Shown: in pieces, positions 34,801-47,391 of the stretch
Position numbering within the stretch: position 1 is the first letter of the stretch
Layout of the letters: every line of letters begins with the position of its first letter
Notes under the pieces: model-generated
Told to the model about the DNA's origin: nothing
The model's database searches: none
What the model saw: the letters and a program-made list of their open reading frames with translations, nothing else
Translations under genes and position numbers: made by a program
Assembly: GCA_036346205.1 (NCBI GenBank)
Contig: JARFJB010002010.1
Location: 1,229,501-1,293,500, forward strand
From: Vesta saturnalis
Taxonomy: Eukaryota; Arthropoda; Insecta; Coleoptera; Lampyridae
DNA: 64,000 bases
Direction of reading: 5' to 3'

Positions 34801-37800
34801 TTGTCTTTGAATTTAATTTTTAATTAACATACAATGGTACTTATGTGGGCAATTTAATTAACTAGTTATTATACATATTATAAATTTTAAGTTTTTATTT
34901 GAAAACCTTAAAGAAATTTTTTTAACTCTAATTACTTAATAATAAAATTTAAAGTAAAAATTAGAATAATTATGTTAAGTTTCAAAGAAGAAAAAACTAC
35001 TACATTTTTGTAAACAGTTTCCAAAATCAAAATTTCGTAAATATTTGAATAAAGTCTAACTAAAATCTAAAATAAATATGTACTATCCATAAACTAATAA
35101 GAACTCTAAATCTATTAAATTCAATAATTTTAGTTATTCATTAGAAAAAAAGATTATTAAAATAAAGTAATTTTAAATTTTAAATTAATTTTCAAATCCA
35201 AATTAATTTTTTAATTATAAAGTAGATTAATTACTATCTTTAACAATTTAACAACAAAATTATGCAAACTCAAAAATAAAATTGTTTCACGTAAAGTTTA
35301 TTTAAAATAAATAAAATTTGGATTTGTAACATATTGTAATCTTATTCATCAATTGTAACTACCATAAACCAATAAAAAAATAACCATTGAAAATGTCCAG
35401 AAAATTTCCAATATCTCCCATAATAGAAAAAAAAAATTGATATTTGTAATAATTATATTATTCAGTTTCAATAATTTTAATAATTCAAATTAATTCTTTT
35501 TCTTTAATCATTTATTAATGTTATTTTAATCAACCTTTCAAATTAAAAAAGGATAAGGATTATTTCAAATAAATTTTTTTTCTTTACTATTCGTATTTTT
35601 ATGTATTGTCCATTTTAATTTTGTATATAATTTTTTATCGTATAATTTCCGCCATTCTTATATTAGCTCCTAAATTTTAAAAATTAAATTTCATTTCAAT
35701 TTAAATGTTTGCAAAAATTTATGCGTTTAGGGTTTCCCAAGGATTAAAAATCCTGAAAATTCCGGAAACCGAATTTAAAAATACGGTTTTTTCGCTTTTC
35801 CATTATTCTGATCTTCCTTTTTTTTCCAATTTTCCTATCTATCTTATGCATTTTATGTAGCTAATTTTAAACGTATTAACATTTTACACTTAATTGAGTT
35901 TTTCAATATTTTAGATGTTTTATTAATACCTTATTTTCAAAATTTAATTATGAAATTTTTCATCTTTTTAATATTTGGGAAATAATTGTTGTTTTATTAC
36001 TAGTTTGTCTTTTGGAAGTTTAACTTTTGGACATAAAATTGGATTTTTATTAATTGAATTTATTGATAAGTTCAGAAAAGAATATTTTGATTAAATTTTG
36101 TTTAATGAAAGGATTGGTTTGAAACTTAAGATTTGGTATATGTATTTGGTAATTTCGATTATAGGTATAGAAAATTTTCGCAGTTATAATACCAAATAAA
36201 AATGAGAGTTTTTATAATTTTTTTTTTTTACCAAAGAAATTCATTTGCTATTTGTTTTGGCTATTGAAGATTGCCAATTGGGGAAGTTAATCTATATTGA
36301 TATAATGTAAAACGTTTTATAACGGTCTAAACATCACAGTTTTATAATTTTAGTTTAAAATGCCAGATTTATACGTAGGTATTTTCATCATATATGTGAG
36401 GAAATACGATTAAAGATTGTGATCAGGTAATTTGGGATTTAGTAAAATTTGGTATTGTGCGATTTATAACATGTAAATTGTTTGGTAAGTTTAGAAAATT
36501 TGAATATCGTTTAGTGGAGTAAATTGGGAAATCATTAACGGACATGATATTGGTCTTGCGTGTTTTTAACTAAAATTTTAAGGGGATTTTAGACAATTAA
36601 AAATAACCGAAAAGGAATGAAGGATAATTTTTTAGAATTTAAGGCAATTTATTGAATTAAAATACGAAAATTTAAGTAATTTTCTTAAAAACGGTGAATT
36701 GAAATTTATTGGGATCTTTCCAAAGTTATATTTCGTTAAAAACTTTAGGTGTACCATTTTGTTGGTTTTACGTAACAAGGGCTAAATTGTAAACCCGGAT
36801 TGTTAATATTATTTTAAATGATCCACTCTAATGACCAATTGTGGAAGGTAAATGAAAGTAATTTGTAAAAAGTAGACAATTAAATTTGAAAAAAGTTTCT
36901 TATTAAAATATTTTTCCTTTACATCATTAAAAGGCCTTATTGTTGACTTTATTATTCTGTTTGTTCCAATTCATTTTAGTAAATTTTTCTGTTAAACTTT
37001 AAAAAATTTTAAAATTTAGATTTCAATATTTAGGTTTATTGGAATTACAAATTTTTTTTTGTTAAATGTTTTGTTCAAATTTTAATATTTTAATTAGGTA
37101 TGCTTATAATTTGACGTGGGAAATTTAATCCATGAGAATTTATTAATTTGAGTAATTCTCATTTGGTTATCATTTTAGATTCGAACTATTGATTTAGGTT
37201 AAAATATTTTGAATGTTTTGATTTTAAGTTAGTTAATTTAATTCTAAAATTTAATATAAGTTAATTTTCCTATTTAAATCATTCCAATTGGTTTTTTAAA
37301 GGTTATGAATTATTATTTTATTTGCTTTTTTATTCATACGATTTTATCTCTATAATTAAATAAGGCTTTAAACCATTGTAATTTTAATAATATCAGTTTT
37401 TCCTATTGTCATGTATCACTTCTGCTATACAATTTCTAATTCTCATTTATTCCCGATTGTTTCATATTTAATTAGGTTTTTAATTTCTTGACTGATGTCA
37501 CTTCATTAGGTTTAAATACCAGATTTAAACGTATTTTTGTATCCTAATCATTTTCCCTTTGACTGTAATAGAATTTTTGGTATGAAGGTAATTATGTTTT
37601 AAATATTTTTCCACATGATTTAGATAAAACCTATTTATAATAAGACCATTTACATTAAGATTTTAGTTAATCTAATTTTCATTTAAAAATGTTTTTTATA
37701 TTAGATACGCCATTATAATTGACACTTTCCTTTGTACTCATTATAAAATTTATTGAATATTAAATTTTTTTCAGTTTTAATTATGAAATACGATGTTTTT

Positions 37801-38570
37801 TTACTTATTACTATTTTAATTAATTTAGTTTCCTATACCTTCGTATGTTCGTGTTAAATGGTAAGAATTGCGTTTAATTAAATTGACGTGGAACATTGTG
37901 AAATTTTCTGGAGAAATATCCTCTCCTTATTTATTAATTACATCTTAGATTTCAATTTACGTATAATTTTTTGTTCCAAAACTTTCTCAAGAGTGTTGTA
38001 TAATTATTTAGTTGATTTTACGTGTTATTATCTTCCTTATTTTATCTCAGTCCCAACAATTCCATTGTACACCATCCCTCCTTTACAATTTTAAGCCTTT
38101 CACTTGGCATTGGGGACAAGTGTATATCCCCGTATTTTCCCTATTTTTTCATTTCCATTTACTTTCAGTTTAGACCAAGCATTTAGACATTTCCTTCACC
38201 TCATTCCTCTACAGTTCCTTTACAACTTATTTCTCAGGTTTTCCACCTGCATCAATCCTTAGTGATTTTCTGTAACCATTCAAACTACGGTTAAAATTTA
38301 GTTCGGCAATTACTTTTCTCCTTAAAAAAGTGCTTGATTCCAAATTACATTTGTATTGGTTGTTCGTTTTAACCTACCAAATATCCAAGATTATTTTTTG
38401 GAAATTTACTGCAATAATTAAATTTTTCCTTTACTTACAATTAAAACCACAATGTTGTCATAAACCTTGTAGGTCTTCACAAATCCAATTCGGCAGTTTT
38501 TCTTCCCTTTGGCACTTCTAAGATGGTCCTCCAAACATTCGCAAAATTATACCATTACACACAAAAAACA
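31890..38570. repeat. Segment B: degenerate, compressed, very AT-rich copy of segment A
   Basis: Landmarks of 15.5-25.9 kb recur here in the same order, with the offset shrinking steadily from about 16.4 kb at the left to about 14.5 kb by 35.3 kb. B therefore has many small deletions relative to A. Base composition changes abruptly at both edges to long A and T runs (for example 32000-32200). Later anchors include GAC..ATTAAAAATAACCGAAAA (36590) against GACTACAATTACAGCACCGAAAA (23130), and ACCAAATATCCAAGATTA (38378) against ACATCCCAAATCTTAG (25334). No open frame survives. It could be an ancient duplication, or error-laden read sequence that entered the assembly. Confidence 0.6.
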
Positions 38571-38995
38571 GTTTAATCTTGTATTAAATTTATAATTTTT
38601 AAAATATTTACCTAAAAATTTCCCTTTTTTTTAATTTTTTAATTTTTTTTTCCTTTTCCCTTTATGGGGCCCCCGAAATCAAAAAGGTAAAATTTTAATT
38701 AAAATTTGTTTTGTTTCCTTTAAAACGGGAGAAATCCCAACCCAAATTATTTTTTTTTTAAAAAAATTTTTAATGCAAATTTTTGTTTAAATTTTTCCCT
38801 TATTAAAAAATTTGTTCCCTTTTTTTCAATTTCATCTTTTTAAAAATTTTTAATTACCCCAATTTTTTAATGTTGGAAATTTAAACCCATTAACCCTTTC
38901 CAAAGGTTTAAAAAATTTTCCCAAAAAACCCAAAACTTAAATTTTTTATTTTTTTTTTTAAAATTTTTAAAGTTTTTAAAATTTAGGGTAACGGG
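38571..38995. other. Homopolymer-rich low-complexity block
   Basis: Nearly every base belongs to a run of 3-9 identical bases, including TATGGGGCCCCCGAAATC at 38663-38680. The pattern stops abruptly near 38990 where ordinary transposase sequence begins. This looks like uncorrected or inflated homopolymers rather than natural DNA. Confidence 0.55.
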
Positions 38996-39480
38996 TCTTC
39001 TACGCTCATCTTCCAAGAAGTAAGGACCCAATAAACGGTCACTATGAAGGAGTTTCTCTGTAATAATGTCTGGTTGTTCAAAACCAAGAAAACGATTTGT
39101 CTGTCGATTGACAAAACCACTAGGATGGATGTGGCATTCGTCCGAACACCACACCTTTGAAAAAAATAAAGGTCGTGCATAAACTATGGATAAGACTGTT
39201 CCACAGTACACACTTGCTTGTTTCTCTATATTATTCAAGCGTTGCCCAATCTGTATTTTATAAAGAAAACCACCAAGCTCCTTAAACATTCATCGGGTAA
39301 ACGTTTCAGTTAAATTAATTTTTAAGGATGTTCTGCGAATACTTATTTTTTGAGAATCTAACACCTGTTGAAATAGCATTCCTTGGATTTCATTAGTTGT
39401 CACAGTAAGTGGACGACCAGTGCAGTGTTTGCGTTGAGTTAGATTGCATCAAGTTCGTCGAAATATTGCAACGACCCTTA
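38990..39480 (-). pseudogene. Mariner-like transposase remnant (linker and first half of the catalytic domain)
   Basis: Read from about 39450 downward on the minus strand: KHCTGRPLTVTTNEIQ (the TGRPR-type linker before the second helix-turn-helix), SIRRTSLKINL, a stop, then FLYKIQIGQRLN. WCSDECHIHPSGFVNRQTNR follows at about 39150-39090, where the family has a W(S/T)DE(C/S)xFxLxGxVN block with the first catalytic Asp. LLGPYFLEDERRRPVTLN ends near 38990, matching the GPYFFED...VTVN stretch. The sequence then runs into the homopolymer block and the rest of the catalytic domain is lost. One stop lies near 39290. Confidence 0.75.
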
Positions 39481-39799
39481 ACAAGTCCTTATTGGTCGGT
39501 GGTAGCATCTGAAACTCTTACCGCCATTGATTAGCAACCGACAAACTAGGTTCATTTCACCGGTATTTCTCGTGCGAGCGAAAATAATATTCAATAGTAA
39601 AAAAAATTTCTTTCGTTGTAAGCACCAATCGAATATTTTTGACAGCTTATCCGAATAAACAATGTGTAAAGATACAATGACAATTGTTGTCACTTATGTC
39701 ACTTGTCGCGGTTACAAGCTTCCTGCTTTCAGTGTTCATTAATTCGAGGCATACCGTGATATAATAATATATTTAAAAAAAAACACACGACCTTCCAAT
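39481..39799. other. Short intergenic stretch, no feature seen
   Basis: Ordinary AT-rich sequence between the mariner-like remnant and the interspersed repeat. Confidence 0.4.
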
Positions 39800-40230
39800 C
39801 TACAAAGCGGTAATTAAAGGAAGTGCAATGCGTCTAAAATGAAAATAGGCAACATTGTATAATCTAAAATAATAATATTTTACGGTTAGAGCTAGACATA
39901 TGGATGCTACATTGAATAAAACTGTAATGTCCGCTAGCTTCTCTAAAAATATTGATAATTAATTTTTAACACGTATTAAGAAGCTTTATAAGAAGAGTTA
40001 TTTAAAATTCACTTATCTTTAGAAAATACGTTTACCCATTTTCCTATAAGGTTGATCGTCATTCAGTTATTGAATCACTTAAATTCCACGTTAGGCATGT
40101 ATTCGCTTGATTACGCGACGATCCAAAAAATTTAATAGAGCATAATTCATTTATGATTCTAATATCTATGTGTGAGTATATTTGAAATATTCAGTTGCTT
40201 TAGAAATACTTCACAAAAGACCACGTATAA
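39800..40230. mobile_element. Interspersed repeat with microsatellite core, copy 2, left arm
   Basis: Shares AAAATAGGCAACATTGTA (39843), ATTACGCGACGATCCAAAAA (40114) and ATATTTGAAATATTCAG (40178) with the left arm at 7.88-8.29 kb, in the same order and at similar spacing, and leads directly into the microsatellite. The right arm is displaced to 47.39 kb by a LINE insertion and microsatellite expansion. Confidence 0.6.
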
Positions 40231-40472
40231 ACGCACACACTCACACGCACACGCATACGCACACGCATACGAACGCGCACGCATACGCACAGGCACACAC
40301 ACGCACACGCTCACGCACACCCACACGAACACGAGCAGGCACGCGTACGCACAAGCACACGCACACGCACACGCACACGCACACGCACACGCACACACAC
40401 ACACGGACACGCACACGCACACGCGCACGCACCGCACACGCACACACGCACACACGCACACACGCACACATG

Positions 40473-40504
<32 letters not shown>
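40231..40504. repeat. Microsatellite (CACACG/CACG)n, left part
   Basis: About 270 bp of CA/CACG units ending in a purer (CA)n stretch. It stops at 40504 where LINE sequence begins (ATCATTATTTAC), and the same kind of repeat resumes at 45666. Confidence 0.95.
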
Positions 40505-40613
40505 ATCATTATTTACATATACGTACATTGATATCGCTGCGACCTTTTCGCCTTTAATATTTCATAGAAATGTTAACTTAAATCATTTCCTTTATTTATT
40601 GTATCATAAAATT

Positions 40614-41656
40614 ATGTTTAATCCACCCTTACCTGTCACTGAGACTCCTGATCACAGGGGATCCCAGATAAGACAACAAACAACGGTATCTACAGTAAAC
40701 ACAAATAAAAAATCCTTTTCAAATGTTGCATCAATATCATCATTTCCACACCGTGTATTCCACATTATGTGCTTGAAAACGAATTAAAAAGGAATAATTT
40801 ACAATTAGTGTCTCCGTTGTCCTTTATAGGGGCGGGTATTGGCTTAGATGAATATCAACATGTATATAGCTTTAGACGACAAGTGTTTATTGCAGCCAAT
40901 TCAGAACAAGAAGCCAACATCCCCCCTTCAATCGTGATTGAATTTGAAGAAGAAGAATATCGGATTTTCATTTCAGATGAAAAAATCAAATGTTTTAGGT
41001 GCAATAATGTTGGCCACATTACTTCTAAGTGCACAAACTCTTTGTACCCGGATTGTGTTGTAGAAATAGCAACAAATGAAGCAAATAAAAGACCTCATCC
41101 CCCTACAGATAGTGTCACAAACTGTAGTTCCATAGAAACCGTTACCCAATCAAACCATGTGCTCCCTAACACTGAAAGCAATATATCTGTTGCCACAGAA
41201 GAAGGTGAGGCGATGGAAGAGGCTGATGAAATTGACAATACCTTTACTAAACCAAAAAAGCATTCTGGTAGCACTTCCAAAACTAAAAAACGTAAAGTGG
41301 ATCAGTTAACTTCGTATGAAAATTATGAAGAAATAATAAATGTATGGACAGAGGACAATAACTACGTTTTAGACTTCTTGACATTCTCAGATTTTTTAAA
41401 TAAGGTCAAAGGAAGCAATAACAGTCTACAAGTAGCAAAGAACTATACCGACAACATTAAAAACCTAATAGATCTTATTAAAAAAGTAATAACCGTCTTC
41501 TCACAAAGAGCAGTGAAAGAAAGGTGTAAGCGGCTTGTTAATACATTAAACAGAGAATTTTGCAAAGAGAATAATTTGTCAACACCCCCCGAATCCTATA
41601 AAAGCTCATCAATGGAAAGAACATCTTCAGTTGAAAGTATATTAAGTAGTTTCTAA
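40614..41656 (+). pseudogene. LINE ORF1, CCHC zinc-knuckle protein, one frameshift
   Basis: ATG 40614 begins MFNPPLPVTETPD; the frame continues to FPHRV near 40755 and is lost. The rest, from about 40769, is in the next frame: LENELKRNN, YQHVYSFRRQVFI, IPPSIVIEFEEEEYRIFIS, then CFRCNNVGHITSKC at about 40990-41032, a CX2CX4HX4C knuckle. The C-terminal half is acidic then basic (EEGEAMEEADEID, KTKKRKVDQL, a possible nuclear localisation signal) and ends at 41656. Such proteins bind the element's RNA and chaperone integration. The upstream reading of the microsatellite into this frame is an artefact. Confidence 0.75.
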
Positions 41657-41670
41657 ACATATTTATCAAT

Positions 41671-44600
41671 ATGGAAAAACATTTATTAACATTTTTCACT
41701 CTCAACGCCAAAAGCTTAAAAACAGAACACAAATGGAACGAATTATTAACCTTCTTAAATTTTAAGTCACCCGATGTCCTTTTGGTACAAGAAGCCAACA
41801 TAACTAACATACCATCTAACTTTAGCTGTGACACACATACTCTTTTAGTTAATCCTCGAACTGTTGAATACAGTGGTACATTGGTAGCAATAGAAAAAAG
41901 CTCCAACTTAAAGATAATTGAACACGAAGTTTTAATGGAATCATATTTGCAAAGAACTTTATTATCTAATGGTAAACTTCAAATCCAAGTGTTATGCATT
42001 TACGTACCAAATAATGTCAATATGGCAAACAGCGTAATATCCAGTCTAGAATCATTTCTATCAACTGCGGATGACAAAGAAAATATAATTATTGGGGGAG
42101 ATTTCAATTGCACACCCCAGATTAGACCGAGATGGATCAATAGAAAGAAGTCTACAGATTTCTAATCATCTAAGAAATGTTATTTGCAAACACAACTTGT
42201 CTGATTGTTGGCCATTAATTAACAAAGACCGAAAAGGTTTCACGTATTTTTCAACATCCAAACCAACCTCTGCATCGCGACTAGATCGTTTTTATATATC
42301 AAACGATATCACGTCATTATTAAACAAAGTGACACTTCATCCGACATTTTCGGATCACCTTTCAGTGGCCATAGCAATCACAACAAGCAAATCAGAACCC
42401 TCTGCACCTTATTGGAAATTCAATGATTTACTCTTGCAAGATGAGGGTTTTAAACAGCAAATGACAACTTTTCTAAAATCGGAGCTTCTCGAATTAGACG
42501 ATTCTGCAAATATAATAACCCAATGGGATCGACTGAAGAAAAAAATAGAAGCTGTAGTGGTTTTATTTCAACGACAAAATAGACAATTGAGACATAGTAA
42601 GCTAAAAAATATTTACAAAAACAAATACATCAATTAGATTTAGATAAAGATAGAACCGGAAAAGAAAAATTATCGAGCTTACTAGCAAAAACAAGAGATG
42701 CTTACCTTAGGATAAGCGAAAAGCGACTAATGAAGGCAAGATACGATAGTATGGTACATTCAGACCGACCAACAGTCAACAAAAAAATAGAAAACAGTTT
42801 TCGACCCCTCTCGTCACTTAAACATAATAATCAAATATTCAAAAATCCGTTGGAACTTTGCTCTGTAGTATTTAATCATTTCCAAAGCAAGCACAAAGGA
42901 ACTCCGATTCAACCGAACATGTCAAATATGTTATACGATGACATTATTGCTTTATCGGAGACTGACAAAACGTTTCTGGAACAACCATTCTCACATTTAG
43001 AATTATCTACAGCACTGCATTCCCTCAACAAAAAAGGTGCACCAGGACTGGATGGTTTAACTACTCAATTTTACATCTGTTTTTGGGATATTTTAGGATC
43101 GATATTTCTCCAAATGATAACTTTGGCAGTAAGAAGTAAGAATTTACCAAAATCAATGACAAAAGCTATTATAACCCTCCTTCCGAAAAAAGGAGATTTA
43201 TTAAACATAAACAACTGGCGACCTATATCACTTCTGTCAACGGATTATAAAATCCTCGCCAAGGCTCTATAGACTAGATTATCCACTGTCACAAATAAAA
43301 TTATAGACCCAGACCAAAGTTATTCTGTGCCAAATCGATCCATGTACGATAGTATACACGTACACAGGGAACTAATTTCGTACGCCAATAAAAATAACAC
43401 TCCTCTAGCCTTAGATAACATTTCTCATAAATATCTGTTTTGTGTTATGAAAAAAATGAATTTTGGAAACTTTTTTGTGAACAGCATTAAATTATTATAT
43501 TCAATGGCGACTAGCCAAGTAAGAATTGGATCCAATCTGACAAAAGCTTTTGGATTTCAAAATGGAATTCGTCAAGGGTGCCCCTTATCAGGACCTCTTT
43601 TTTCAATTGCTTTCGAACCTTTCTTGTCCCTATCCCGAAAACTTCTAAAAGGTCTTTCGCTACCTACTACTCCCGTTACCCGCTTTACCGTAAGTGCTTA
43701 CGCGGATGATGTGTCAGTTTTTATAACCAGCAAAGACGATTTCAACAACCTCGACAAATGCTATCACGCGTATGCCAGTGAATCCGGTGCAAAATTAAAT
43801 CTAGAAAAATCAAAAGGTCTTTGGACAGGTAGCTGGAAAAACGAAACAGAACATCCAATAAATATTAAATGGTCATCAAACATAAAGGTCCTGGGAATTA
43901 CCTTCAGCAATGATGAAAACAGTGATACCGATCTTGCCTTTTCCACGTTGTCCCGTACTATTGATGAGTCTTTAAATAAGTGGGCTCGAATAACACCATC
44001 ATTATCTATTGTGGGTCGACGAACTGTTATAAACCATTTTGTAACACCAAAAATTTTACATTTATCCCATGGTATATCAATTAGTTCTCGGCAGCAAGAA
44101 AGTCTACAAGCAAAAATCGTAAATTTCATCTGGAAAGGAAAGCATAGGACATCACAGCAGATTTTATGCTTGCCAATCAGACAAGGTGGAATAGGTCTAG
44201 TACACATCCCAACAAAAATAAAAATGTTACGAATATGGTTAGCGAACAAGCTTCTTTCGGAGACCGAAAAACAAAAATGGAAATGTTTAATTTATCACAA
44301 ACTAGCAACCGCAGATTCCTTAGACTTAACTTGGCAATGGTTTTTTTTACAAGACAGAATACCGAAACAACACAACTTATCCACACTAATGCTAGACTTG
44401 ATAAAGATTATCCAAAACGCACAGCTAGCCACACAAAACATAGACATAGCAGCAATACCAACCATCACGTCAACGTTAATAAAAAAGACAACTCCACCAA
44501 TATTTATTAATGCTTGGGAGAAAATCGGATTTACAGTATTAAGTGATTTTAGAAAAAATGGGGCGTGGATAGACGAAAGCCTTCTAATATCACAATCACA

Positions 44601-45358
44601 AACATCTTCAGAGTTTTTAAAACGCCAATTAATAATGCATTATCGAAAAATTAAGGAGTTTTTTATAAATCAGTATCCAGAATTAGATAGAAATAACCCT
44701 CCTGGGAAAAATTGCTTAACCTTTAAGTATAATAATAAGTGGTATGTATTAAACACTCAGTCTCGGAAAAAGCTCCTTCAAAAATTAACTGCAATTCACT
44801 TCAACACGGATGAAAGTAATATTCTAAATAATTATTGGAATTCAAATACGACGCATTGGGTCAATCGCCGAAATACCTTGGCGATTTGCTAAAAACCGAT
44901 TGGCGGATTTCGTTTTCTTACATCGTGCAAACATAAGAAATACCGACAGATGCGTGTACTGTTTAACTGAGAAGGCAGACGCTGCTCACATGATTCTAAA
45001 TTGTGAGAAAACGACACCAGTGTGGACTATGGTAACGTCAACGTTAAAAGAAATACTTAAAGTAAATAATGTAACCAGTACAGACATTGTGTGCGGCATT
45101 CGGGAGAATACTGCAGAACACGAGCTATGTAACTATATAATAAGTTTAAGTAAGTTTACAATACACAATGCGACCATAACCGAAACAAAGAATGGGACAA
45201 ACACTCTATCCTTCCGGAAAACCTTTTTGTTAAGTCTAAAAAGCAGAATATTACAAGAGTTTGCTTGGCACACAGGGAAAAATTCTGTAGAAAACTTCAA
45301 AAGGAAGTGGTGCGTAAACAAAGTTCTATGTACTATTGACAATAATGAGCTAAAGTAG
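41671..45358 (+). pseudogene. LINE ORF2, endonuclease and reverse transcriptase, inactivated
   Basis: ATG 41671. Endonuclease motifs: FFTLNAKSL, LLVQEANI, IIGGDFNCTP (about 42093-42120). After a frameshift near 42130 come RLDRFYIS and FSDHLSVAI (about 42350). A second frameshift near 42610 restores the first frame. Polymerase: GAPGLDGLTTQFY, LPKKGDLLNINNWRPISLL, an in-frame TAG at 43270, NGIRQGCPLSGPLFS (43560-43605) and AYADDVSVFI (about 43698). Between LISYANKNNTPLAL and DNISHKYLF the block with the first catalytic Asp (motif A) is missing, an in-frame deletion. A third frameshift near 44885 precedes the C-terminal CVYC...AAHMILNC knuckle (about 44955-45005). The stop is at 45358. Confidence 0.85.
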
Positions 45359-45418
45359 AATAACGAACTTAATAACGTATAATCCAAATACAGATATAAG
45401 TGCTTATGTACAGGTGTA

Positions 45419-45480
<62 letters not shown>

Positions 45481-45508
45481 ATTTGTGTATGTATATGTAT
45501 GTATATAT

Positions 45509-45550
<42 letters not shown>
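45419..45550. repeat. Two (TA)n tracts in the LINE 3' region
   Basis: 45419-45471 and about 45508-45551, separated by a TATG/TGTA-rich spacer. They are followed by GTGTCATTTCTCATTGC and a poly(A)-like run before the AAT-rich tail. Confidence 0.95.
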
Positions 45551-45554
<4 letters not shown>

Positions 45555-45665
45555 ATTTTTTTTAGTGTCATTTCTCATTGCTCTGTGATATATTTGTGCT
45601 GTAATTTAAAAAAAAATAGGATGTACATAAAAGGTATAATAAATAATAAGAATAATAATAATAAA

Positions 45666-47391
45666 CACACGCACACACGCACACGCACACACACGCACAC
45701 GACACCACCACGCACACACGCACGACACGCACACACGCCACCACACGCACACACGCACACACGCACACGCACACACGCACAGCACACACGCACACACACC
45801 ACCACACGCACACACGACACACGCACACACGCACACGCACACACGCACACGCACCGCACACGCACACGCACACCACACACGCACACGCAACCAGCACACG
45901 CACACGCACACACGCACGCACACGCACACACGCACGCACACACGCACACACGCACACGACACACGCAACGCACACGCACACGCACCACGCACACGCACGC
46001 ACACGCACACACACGCAGCGCACCGCACCACACACAACGCACACGCACACACGCACCACACGCACACACGCACACACGCACACACGCACACGCACGCACC
46101 GCCAACAGCACACACGCACACACACACCGCACACACGCACACACCCACGCACACAAACAGCACCACGCACACACCGCACACACACACACAGCACACACGC
46201 ACACACGCACAACGCACACGCAACGCACACGCACACACGCACCACGCACACGCACCGCACCACGCACCACGCACACACACGCACACACACGCACACACGC
46301 ACACGCACAACGCACACCGCACACACGCACACGCACACACGCACACACGCACACACAGCACACCACACACGACACGCACACGCACACACGCACACACGCA
46401 CACACGCACACACGCACACAACGCACACACACGCACACGCACAACCACCGCACCGCACACGCACACACGCACACGCACACGCACACGCACACGCACCACG
46501 CACGCACACGCACACACGCACACACGCACACCACGACACACGCACACACGCACACACGCACACGCACACACGCACACACGCCGCACGACACACGACACAC
46601 GCACCACGCACACCACGACACACACACGCACACGCACCACGCACACACACGCACACACGCACACACGCACACGACACACACGCACACACGCACACGCACA
46701 CACGCACACGCACACACGACACACGCACACACGCACACACGCACGCACACGCACACACACGCACACACGCACACACGCACACCACGCACACACGCACACG
46801 CACGCACACACGCACACGCACACACGCACACACGCACACACGCACACCGCACACGCACACACACACACGCACACACGCACACGCACACACACGCACACAC
46901 GCACACACGCACACACGCACACACGCACCACGCACACACGCACACGCACACACACAGCACACACGCACACACGCACACGCACACAGCACACGCACACGCA
47001 CACGCAACACGCACCACGACACGACACACGCACACGCGCACACACGACACGCACACACGCGCACGCACGACACGCACACGCACACACGCACACGCACACG
47101 CCACGCACACACGCACCACACGCACACGCACACACGCACGCACACACGCACACGCACACCACACGCACACACGCACACACGCACACCCACACACACACGC
47201 ACACACACGCACACACGCACACACGTACCCACGCACCCACGCACACACGCACAAACGCACACACGCACACATGCACACACGCACACACGCACATACGCAC
47301 ATATGCACACATGAACACGCTCACGCTAACGCACACGCACACGCACACGCACACGCACACGCAACGCGCGCGCACACGCAAAAGATTGTCG
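45666..47391. repeat. Very long microsatellite (CACACG/CACACGCA)n, right part
   Basis: About 1.7 kb of CA, CACG and CACACG units with single-base slips every few units. All six frames stay open over much of it, which is a property of the repeat and not a gene. It is about seven times longer than the left block at 40231-40504. Confidence 0.97.

Larger units (their letters stand above)
40505..45665 (+). mobile_element. Two-ORF non-LTR retrotransposon (L1/Tx1-like) inserted in the microsatellite
   Basis: The element lies between two blocks of the same CA/CACG microsatellite. It has a short 5' leader, ORF1 with one CCHC knuckle, a 14-bp gap, ORF2 with an apurinic-type endonuclease and reverse transcriptase, and a 3' region with two (TA)n tracts. 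It ends in an AATAAT-rich tail (45638-45664) immediately before CACACGC. Order and motifs fit the L1/Tx1 group; the clade is by motif only. The copy has several frameshifts, one stop and a deletion in the polymerase core, so it is dead. Confidence 0.8.

Noticed and set aside
40159..40531. Open frames across the left microsatellite, one running into LINE ORF1
   Set aside because: Only the part from ATG 40614 onward has non-repeat composition and leads into the zinc-knuckle protein.
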